Below are positions 56,430 through 64,000 of a DNA stretch of 64,000 nt, piece after piece. Every line of letters starts with the position of its first letter. The stretch's first letter is position 1. This DNA comes from Nigrospora sphaerica. Taxonomy: Eukaryota > Ascomycota > Sordariomycetes > Amphisphaeriales > Apiosporaceae. The notes beneath the pieces were generated by a model. The model searched no databases, was not told where the DNA came from, and was given only the letters and a program-made list of their open reading frames with translations. Both the position numbers and the translations under genes were made by a program. The DNA lies in contig JAGVVL010000002.1 in assembly GCA_018287875.1 (NCBI GenBank), forward strand, positions 2,294,001-2,358,000. The letters are read 5' to 3'.

Positions 56430-57296
56430 TTACTCGGCCGCCTTGACGACGCCGACCTTGGCAGGCCGCAGCACGCGGTTGTTGAGCTTGAAGCCCTTCT
56501 GCTGGACGTGGAAGACAGTGCCCTCCTCCTTGCCTGGCATGGGGGTCATGAAGAGCGCATCGTGTTCGTTGGGGTTGAACTTCTCGCCCACCGGGTCCAA
56601 GCGCTCGAGACCGTGTTTCTTCAGCGTGGCCAGCAGGTTCTTCTCCGTCATCTTCACGCCCTCGTAGAAGCTGGCGAGGTCCTCGTTGGGCGCCTGGCCT
56701 TCCTTCAGGGTCTCGAGCTTCTCCTTGCCGATGGCCAAGGCGCGGTCGAGGTTGTCGACGTCATCGGCCAGGTCCTTGGCGAACTTCTGGATGGCAAATT
56801 CGCGCGCCGCCTTCATCTCTCTCTGTGTCCTGTCCTGGAGGTTGTGGAAGTCGGCGGTGGAGCGGAGGCATTCGTCCTGGTGCTACGTGAGCCAAGCGCC
56901 GGAGAAGTTGGAGAACTATGCGGGAACCCGACGAACCTTCCACTGCTTGACTTCCTTCTCCTTGGCCTCCAGTTTGGCCCTCAGCTCGCTTTCGACGTCC
57001 CTAATTTCTTCTTCGGCTTCCTTGGCCTCGGCATCCGGGGTGGATTCTTTGTCCTTCTCTTCCTTCTGAGTCTCCTTTACGGCAGACTCGGCCTGGTCGC
57101 TGTACCATCTTGCCCCGGGTATCCGGACGGCGGCGCCTGACGATGCCGGCGCAAGCTGCGATCTGAAGATGGACGAGGTCTGCGAGGCGCGTAACGGTGC
57201 CGAGGCAAACTGCGCTCTGAGGATAGAAGTCTGGGTGGGTATCCGAGTGCTGGAGCGCAGCGCCCGGGAAGATGTTGAGAGTACCTGCTTAAACAT
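56430..57296 (-). CDS. mge1: mitochondrial GrpE nucleotide-exchange factor Mge1
   Basis: The two minus-strand exons 57296-56937 and 56876-56430 join to 268 residues. MFKQVLSTSSRALRSSTR is a typical Arg/Ser-rich matrix presequence; an ATG five codons earlier (57311) is also possible. A long charged coiled coil (about residues 70-125) leads into the GrpE domain with CLRSTADFHNLQDRT, FAIQKFAKDLADDVDNLDRAL and the beta-domain FNPNEHDALF ... VFHVQQKGF. Mge1 releases ADP from mitochondrial Hsp70 during protein import and folding. The 60-bp intron uses the less common donor GTTCGT. Two acceptors 6 nt apart (GTAG and CCAG) both keep the frame; the second gives KQWKDECLRS, closer to the family. Confidence 0.94.
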
Positions 57297-58826
57297 GATG
57301 ACGGGTTGCAACGCGCCTGAAAGGTTGTGCTATACAGTGATGGTGTAGAGAGGGAGGAGGTAGCGCGTGAGGAAATTGGAGGGGAAGGGTCGACTAGGTA
57401 GGCGGGCGGGCTTTCGCGGCGGCAGCTTGAATACTGGTAATGTACAAGCTCCGGTCGGGTTGAAATTTTTGGGGAGCTCCATCACTAACCGGGGCCGGGC
57501 GGGCAAGTCGCCCAGCTCAAGCTTTGCCTCCGAGGGAAAACAAGGCCTTTTCGATAATCACGCCACGCATTTTTCGGACTGGGGTAAATTTGTGTTATTC
57601 TGCTCAGTTTTACCAACATCCTGTTAAGTGCACGGTTACGCGCCTATACTATTTATAAATGTTGAATGAAAACCGTGGAGGTAGAAAGAGGCTGAGAGAT
57701 ATCCTTCGATGATGGGTTCCCGTCCCTCGTACACGGTACGACTTATGCAGTGTACAGGTACAAATGGCCTAGGTTGTGGCTTGGCCCCACTGCAGCTTTT
57801 CCGGGATCCATCCATATCAAGTTGGAAGCCCATGTACAGCATGTCTTGCTTACCTAAACTATGTACCAGGCACAAGAATGACGATTTCAGCGGTGACTAC
57901 CCTGCACAAGACATAGCCGAAGTGGAATATCCTATTAACGCCTAATTCATCAAGGGTTAAGTAGACACTTTTCATGTGGTGTAGGTGGGCGAATTTGCAT
58001 TCACTAATGGTCGACTAAATCTAGCGAAAATTGCCCTTTTTGTGCCTGTTGGGATACTTTAGTTAAACTATGCTTCATGTGTTATCCTCCACCCGCTTGT
58101 GCGTGTCTAGGTACTTGTGTAGACTGCGAGGATGATTGTGTGTGAAGCTTTTGATACTCGTGCCTGGTCCAACTCTGGCTGGCATACACGCAAAAGGGCA
58201 ACATCCAGAATGACATAGCAGCATTGCGGGGTGCCTGTTTTTGTCTTCTTTTGTCCACCTTGCCGACGAGGTAGGAGGCATGAGGCGGGCTGCGATGTTA
58301 GAATGTCTAGAATTTCATATTCATATGCCTCTAGCTGTCCGACTTTGAGGTTGCAGCGCATACCACAGTCCCGGATCATCACTTCTTACGTGACTGCAAG
58401 ATGCTTATATGGGTTTCTGAAAGAACAATCCATTCTCCAATAAGCCGGGAAGTTGGGTTCCATCTGAGGCCCCGGCATCAACCAACAAAATGTGATTGGC
58501 CAGCCTCGCGCCTTCCTTCCCAGCTGAGCCGCCTCAGACTGGATGCGCTAAGCAGGCTACTTTTAGTCAGGTAGCTGCTGGACGCGACCAGCAAGTGCAG
58601 CAGGACAGGAGCCTTCATTCACCTTGGTACTCAACGGCCTTTGAGCTTGGAATTTCACCTCTAGCATTCCCAAGCCCAAGCCTAAGCCATCCTCCACCTT
58701 CTCCCACACGAGCGAGGCCAGCGCATCCGTCTTCGCCATCTCGCTCAACTGTGCCGCTGTCGTCGCCGAATCCACGCCTGCGTCGATTCTACAAACACCG
58801 CGCGCTGGGTAGCGCTGCTTGCCACG
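57297..58826. promoter_or_regulatory. divergent promoter region between Mge1 (-) and Rpb3 (+)
   Basis: This is a 1.5-kb spacer, more AT-rich than its surroundings at about 57580-58110. A CTAGGTACTT word lies at 58107-58116. No gene recognised. Confidence 0.55.
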
Positions 58827-59974
58827 ATGGAGTACGACACGATGATGATGGACGACGAGACTATCGGCCCCTCGGTGAAGATCTCGGAGGTGGGTAGCCC
58901 GTCGCATGGTCACCGCCATGATGGCTTTGTAACCAAATTGAGACCTCGGACGTTTTGCTGACCGTTGGCCCCGTCATCTACTCCAGGCCGATGCCGTCCA
59001 CGTCAATTTCGAGCTCAACAACGTCGACCTCTCTTTTGCCAACTCTTTGCGCCGCATCATCCAGGCCGAGGTCGCCACTGTCGCCATTGACCTGGTGAAC
59101 TTCCACGTCAACTCATCGGTGCTAGCCGACGAGTTCATCGCCCACCGCCTGGGATTGATCCCTCTCAACTCCCGCGGCCTCGAGGAGATGTCTTACTCGC
59201 GCGATTGTGACTGCGACCAGTACTGTGGAAGATGCAGTGTGACCCTCAACCTACATGCCTCTTGCACGTCAGACGAGATCATGAAAGTCTACGCGCGCGA
59301 CCTGCTGGTGGGAGCGGACCGACCCAACACCCAGATCGGCAACCCCATCATTACGGATCCCGATGGACTCGGCCCTCTCATCTGCAAGCTGCGCAAGGGG
59401 CAAGAACTCAATATCCAATGTATAGCCAAGAAGGGAATCGCCAAGGAGCACGCCAAGTGGTCGCCTTGTGCTGCCGTCGGCTTCGAGTACGATCCGCACA
59501 ACAAACTCCACCACCTGGATCTGTGGTATGAGGTCGATGCTCAGGCGGAATGGTAGACCTCCACCTATCGGACCACACCCCTCACGCATCCGCTAATGTG
59601 GCAATAGGCCCAAGAGCAAATACGCCGAGGAGGAAGACCCCCCGCAGGAGGGCGAACCCTTTGATTACGATGCGGTTCCTTCACGGTTTTACTTCGAGGT
59701 CGAGGGCGTGGGGAGTATTGACCCGGACTCCATTATCCAAGAGGGCATCAAGGAGCTGCAACGAAAACTGGCCTCATTGATCCACGGACTTAGTGACTCA
59801 CCCGACTACGATGGCCCCCGAAGTCCGGATGCGAACATGGACGGCGGCGCCGCCTGGCAGGACCAGGGCTTCACCACGCCTTACGGCGGCGGAAACCAGA
59901 GCGCATGGGGTGGCGGCGCCGCAACCGCCTACGGCACGACCCCGTACGGAAACTCGGGTCAGAACGGCTGGTGA
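58827..59974 (+). CDS. rpb3: RNA polymerase II subunit Rpb3
   Basis: The exons 58827-58889, 58987-59552 and 59608-59974 join to 331 residues. The alpha-like N-terminal domain shows DAVHVNFELNNVDLSFANS, then LRRIIQAEVATVAIDLV and IAHRLGLIPL. The zinc site DCDCDQYCGRC (about residues 85-95) is intact. The second dimerisation part includes FYFEVEGVGSIDPDSIIQEG. Rpb3 pairs with Rpb11 as the scaffold of the polymerase, like bacterial alpha subunits. The Gly/Asn/Ala-rich C-terminal tail (AAWQDQGFTTPYGGGNQ) is a fungal extension. The first exon is 63 nt; its splice GAG|GTGGGT joins KISE to ADAV in frame. Confidence 0.97.
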
Positions 59975-60618
59975 TTGTTGATGTGAAAAGGCAAAGACAA
60001 CAACACAACCTGAACGGTGGCTGGTGTGGCACAGAAGATCCGGCCAGCTGGAAAGGTTGCCGCAAAAAGGCTCCAAACCCGTATGGCGACGCGGTTTCAT
60101 AGATCTAATAAGCGCGAAAAAAGGGGGCTGACTACGGGTATCATCACTATGAATAGCCCAAGCTCCAAAAGCCCGAGGTAGTGTGGACGCAGTGGGGGCC
60201 ACGGTGCCCGGCGCAGAGTGGCCCTGCGCGCACGTCTATAAAGGTGTGTATAAGGCTGTCTGAGACACGGAACACACGTTCCTAGACGACCTCTTGGGGT
60301 CTCGGGTGCTGAGGCATGGCTTACAGGAAGGCGGCCCCAAAAAGAATAGGTCAGTACCCACGTACTATACACCAAAGCTCAACCATCTATGCGCAAACCT
60401 ATGGACAAGCCCTCCTCAAAACGCCTGCAATGCCAGTATGAATCGAGTAACGCCTCGCGGAAATGCCGCCCAGCCCGTTTTAAGTGTATCGTCCAGTGAG
60501 AGCCTCCGTACTCTACCAGCTAGGTACGGGTGCGTTTGTCTATATGAAGTCATGACCACCTCCTCGCGCCAGTCGGCAACGACACACAACCCCGTGGACG
60601 TCAGCGACGGACGATGGG
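59975..60618. other. spacer between convergent Rpb3 and carrier genes
   Basis: 3' regions only; no gene recognised. Confidence 0.6.
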
Positions 60619-61769
60619 TTATTGGGAATCGGGAAGGCCCATAAGGCGTCTGTATGTTTTGCGGTGCGCTTCCAGGAACAAGAAGGTGCAAATGGTTTGC
60701 CTGTGGTCATATTAGTTCCCCGTCTCTTTCCCCACAGTTCGCGAAGCGTGCCCACGGGATGCATGTTTGCATGCGCGTCACGTGGGCAGGAAGGGAGGAG
60801 AGTTTGACGTACGGTCCTAGGCGCAGGAAACTGGGTACCCAGCCCTTGAACACCCAGCTCACGCCCTCTTTGGCATATATCTCGCTCAGGAGGCTGGCAA
60901 GTCCCTGGCTGCCGGTGGCGCTCATGACGCGGCTCTTGATGACGTCGACGGGGGAACACACGGTCGTGGCGACGAAGCCGGCCATGAGACTGGAGGCGAA
61001 GTGCGTCATGGTGGTGTCGCCCATGGACGTGTACTGGAGTAGCAAGCCCTTGCAGGTGTCGTAGCTGGCAAGCTGGCCGGCGTTCATGAGGGCGGCGCGC
61101 ACCGAGTTGGGCCACACGCCGCGGAACCACGAACGCGGGCCCTCGTCGCGCAGCATGCGGACCATGCCGTCCAGGCCGTGCTTGTACTGCCGGCGCTGGC
61201 CGGGCGGCAGGGCCCGGTCTTGCTGCATGCGCACGTTGGTCACGTCGGCGGCATTGCCCGAGATGCCGCCGAGGAAGCCGGAGAAGGTGGACAGGCCAAT
61301 CAGCAGGGGGAGCGACGGCTTCTTGTCCCCGGTCGTGTACCGCTGCTTCAGCTCTTCGTAGACCCCGAAGCGCACCGTTGAGTACGTCATCTGGCGCAGC
61401 AGCGAGGCCGTGAGGCCGCTGTAGAGCCCTAGGAGGCCCTCGTTGCGCACCACGTAGCCAAAGGTGCCCGTCATGTTTTTGGGCGCGTCGCCCGAGCGCA
61501 GCTGCAGACGCACCTTGACTGCTCCGAGGCGCATTAGTCGTCGGCCGAGGCACGGGCGGGACCCGGTAACAAGCTGCGCATCCGCAAAGGGGTTCCGTAC
61601 CTAGGTCGAGCGGGTGCGTCACGCACGCCGCCATGCTACTTGCGCTCCCTCCGAACCAGAAGGGGTAGTGGACAGGTACGGGCAGCGGCTTCTTCTGCCT
61701 CTTGGGCCGATCCGCAATCATTTCCCGGGCCGACGCCTCGGGGACGGCCACGGCATCGTGCGAAGCCAT
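60619..61769 (-). CDS. dic1: mitochondrial dicarboxylate-type carrier (SLC25 family)
   Basis: The three minus-strand exons 61769-61601, 61518-60813 and 60700-60619 join to 318 residues. Three SLC25 repeats are visible. The signature is HPLDLVKVRLQ in the first (formed across intron 1), the degenerate NAADVTNVRMQ in the second, and CSPVDVIKSRVM in the third. The NAADVTNVRMQ form and the end FLRLGPQTICTFLFLEAHRK fit the dicarboxylate carrier Dic1, which exchanges malate or succinate for phosphate across the inner membrane; oxoglutarate-type carriers are the nearest alternative. A Pro/Lys-rich 40-residue N-terminus precedes the first helix. All three joins are in frame. It is divergent from the FARS2-type gene. 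Confidence 0.92.
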
Positions 61770-62712
61770 GTCGTACAGGCGGTGGAGCGCCGACGATCAA
61801 CGCGGCGAGTGGGTTCGGACGGTGTGGCGTTATCGCGGGCTCGATGGGACCATGCTTGGGTTCTACTACTGCACGCGGCCCGGGGGGCGGGAGGGGGAGG
61901 AGAGAGGAGGGAGGAGGGAGGGAAAGCAAGGATGCGCAGGAGTGAGCGAGAGCAGTAGCGGCACTCGGATGCTCGAGGGGCAACGAGAGAATCAAAAGAA
62001 CCAGGAGGTGAGGAGAGGGAGGGAGGAGAGGGGGAGAAGGCCGCAGTCGGAGAGAGACGGAGGAAGCGCAAGCTCGGCTGCAACCAGACTTGACGATGCC
62101 GAAAACACCGGCTGATTGCCCGGCCGGTGGTAATTTTGTGAGCGGCTCCCGATCATGCGAACCATGAGAGGAGGGCGGGCCAGCGGCTGGGCGAGTTTTG
62201 GCTTGGCGCTGGGGACCAAAGTCGGTCTTCCCATGGGCTCGGGAATGTAATCCCCGAGGGCCTCGACTGACCTCATCATGCTCGCTTGGTCTGAGTACTA
62301 GCAAGCTAAGGAGGTACCTAAGGGTCAAGTATGGGATTGTGCTGCCAGCAGAGCGACAGACCCCGACTGACAGCTTTGCCGCCACTGGATGACAGGGCAA
62401 AAAGCCCATCACGGATGGCGCGCCGTGGTGGGGGTCGCGAGGGAAGACCCTTGCATGGCCTCGCATGGCCTCGCATGGCCTCGCATGGCCTCGCGGCCTT
62501 TGCAGCTTTTTGCGGACTGGCTATCGGCCGATGGCTGTCGCTTATCGCGCCACGCCAAGCCGTGGGCGCCGACGGACGGCGAGGGCATTCTGTGAAAATT
62601 GTAGCAGCAGCAGCAGCAGCCGTCGTTGCAGCGCTTTCACCTTCCGGCGCGCCAACGCCGTTCCCGCCCCCGTCCCCGTCCGCACCTACACCGCATAACG
62701 ACGACCGCCAGC
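61770..62712. promoter_or_regulatory. divergent promoter region between the carrier (-) and mitochondrial PheRS (+)
   Basis: Two elements stand out: a purine-rich tract on the plus strand (about 61880-62055, pyrimidine-rich in the carrier's sense) and a 10-bp tandem repeat (62452-62494). A CAG triplet run lies at 62602-62619. Confidence 0.55.
62452..62494. repeat. 10-bp tandem repeat, about four copies
   Basis: The unit TCGCATGGCC occurs three times head to tail (62461-62490), preceded by TTGCATGGCC and followed by TCGCGGCC. Confidence 0.9.
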
Positions 62713-64000
62713 ATGTGGGCATCGCGGTTCCGTCCAGCGCACCGGCGCCTGGCACGGGCAGCGCCGCGCCGCCTGGGCCTGGGCCTGGGCCTGGGGGGGC
62801 GCCCATCGCCCATCGTGTCCGCCGTCTTCGGCCGTTGTTGGGCTTCTTCGTCGCCGGTGCCGCCGCCGCCAGGTGGGTAACTTGCTGCTTGCCTCTGCCG
62901 CCGCCACCGCTGCTGCTGCTCCGGGAAGCCCCTGGGCATCATCTCTAATGGACGACAAGGCCCCAGTCCCTCCTCGCTCGCCCGTCCGGCCTCGAGCCGC
63001 ACCAGCGTCGAGATCAACGGCACCCAGTACCCCACCGATTCCTGGTGCAACTTGTCCGCAAACGTGATCGAAAAGACGCCCCGGCGCCTGCACCTGCAGA
63101 AGGACCACCCTCTCTACATCACGCGGCAGATTATCGAGTCGGTCTTCCCGGCGCCTACCTACAAGTACCACAACAACCTCGACCCCGTCGTCTCAACCTA
63201 CCAGAACTTCGACTCACTCGGCTTCGCCCCCGACCACCCGGGCCGCTCCCGGTCCGACACGTACTACATCAACGAGTCGACGCTGCTGCGCACCCACACC
63301 TCGGCGCACGAAGCCGACACCTTCCGCGCCAATCTCTCGCCGGGCTATCTCATCAGCGCCGACGTCTATCGCCGTGACGAGATCGACCAAAGCCACTACC
63401 CTGTTTTCCACCAGACCGAAGGCGCCCGCAGTTGGGACCGGGCTAGCGCGCCCAACGGGGACTTGGCCGCCGTCATCTGGTCGGACGTAGAAAAACTGCC
63501 GACGCACGGCGTCAAGGTCGAGGACCCCAACCCGCCCTTCCACGCCGGGCGCAACCCGCTGCAGTCCGACCACCACTCGGCCGCCGAGGCTGAGGCCATG
63601 GCCGCCCATCTGAAACGCAGTCTCGAGCTCATGGTCGTCGAGATCTTCACCCGGGCCCAGCGCGCCGCCAAGACGGCCGATCCGCACTTTGTCGACGAGC
63701 CCCTGCGCATGCGTTGGGTCGAGGCCTACTTTCCCTTTACCAGCCCCTCGTGGGAGCTCGAGGTCTTCTACGCTGGAGACTGGTTGGAGGTCCTGGGATG
63801 CGGCATCTCCCAGCAGGCCCTCTACATCAACGCGGGCGTGCCGAACCAGGTCGGCTGGGCCTTTGGCCTCGGCTTGGAACGCATCGCTATGCTGCTTTTC
63901 CAGATTCCCGATATCCGGCTCTTCTGGTCGCGCGATGCGCGCTTCCTGGACCAGTTCGTCGGCGTCTCGGATAACCTGGACTCGCTGAAGCGTTTCGTGC
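62713..64000 (+). CDS. msf1: mitochondrial phenylalanyl-tRNA synthetase (partial, 3' end outside window)
   Basis: Exon 1 is 62713-62876 and exon 2 runs from 62967 to the window end, so at least 399 residues are present. MWASRFRPAHRRLARAAPRR is an Arg-rich mitochondrial presequence. The catalytic core of the monomeric, FARS2/Msf1-type enzyme follows: HPLYITRQIIESVFP (about residue 100), LRTHTSAHEAD, SADVYRRDEIDQSHYPVFHQ (motif 2), then RWVEAYFPFTSPSWELEVF and WAFGLGLERIAMLLFQIPDIR (motif 3). The window stops after SLKRFV, before or at the C-terminal anticodon-binding (ferredoxin-fold) domain. The intron 62877-62966 (GTAACT ... CTAAT ... CCCCAG) was chosen because an in-frame TAA at 62878 must be removed; a GTGGGT donor with another acceptor is possible. 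Confidence 0.92.

Noticed and set aside
62461..62490. repeat considered as CRISPR or telomere-like
   Set aside because: Direct tandem units without spacers, in a fungal promoter; not a telomere unit.

Overview
The window is nuclear DNA of a filamentous ascomycete. It has GC-rich genes with short introns (about 50-280 bp), CTRAC-type branch points (for example CTAAC), and long gene-free spacers. The protein set (NRC-2-type kinase, DASH subunit Dad3, trpE-type anthranilate synthase, CAP10-type GT90, GFA protein, AT-hook/C2H2 protein) suggests a Sordariomycete, probably order Sordariales. That placement rests on family recognition and general character, not on a search. No prokaryotic operons, CRISPR arrays, rRNA genes or convincing tRNAs were seen.

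Layout. Bases 1-7571 hold no supportable gene; their last part is the pyrimidine-rich leader of the next gene. Then come: the Ssn6/Cyc8 corepressor (+, 8 exons, one GC-AG intron); ribosomal protein L3 (+); a small conserved protein of unknown function with a possible mitochondrial form (+); anthranilate synthase component I (+), with a perfect Cpc1/Gcn4 site in its first intron; a convergent GFA-family protein (-); a DHA1-type MFS transporter (-); and an intronless inositol/sugar-type MFS transporter (-). From 25.5 to 28 kb there is a decayed membrane-protein gene and otherwise no gene. A cysteine-rich membrane protein (-) follows, then a doubtful one-TM ORF (-), then the mRNA export factor Yra1/ALY (-). 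Yra1 has a 30-nt microexon followed by a 998-bp intron. Ost4 (-) and Tma46 (+) form a divergent pair. They are followed by an AT-hook/zinc-finger protein (+), a 4.3-kb spacer, the NRC-2/Fpk1-type kinase (+), an F-box protein (+) convergent with a GT90 glycosyltransferase (-), a decayed CorA-like gene (+), Dad3 (+), mitochondrial GrpE/Mge1 (-), RNA polymerase II subunit Rpb3 (+), a mitochondrial dicarboxylate-type carrier (-), and the 5' part of mitochondrial phenylalanyl-tRNA synthetase (+), cut by the window end.

The genes do not form a metabolic cluster. This is a housekeeping region covering transcription, translation, mRNA export, protein import, N-glycosylation, tryptophan synthesis and the kinetochore. 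Accessory or decaying material sits in the spacers. Exon boundaries were placed by hand so that each joined reading frame stays open and matches the family; all joined lengths given are multiples of three. The points most worth following up are the long Yra1 intron, the Cpc1 site inside trpE intron 1, the possible dual-start protein at 13994-14934, and the cysteine-rich protein at 28046-28961.
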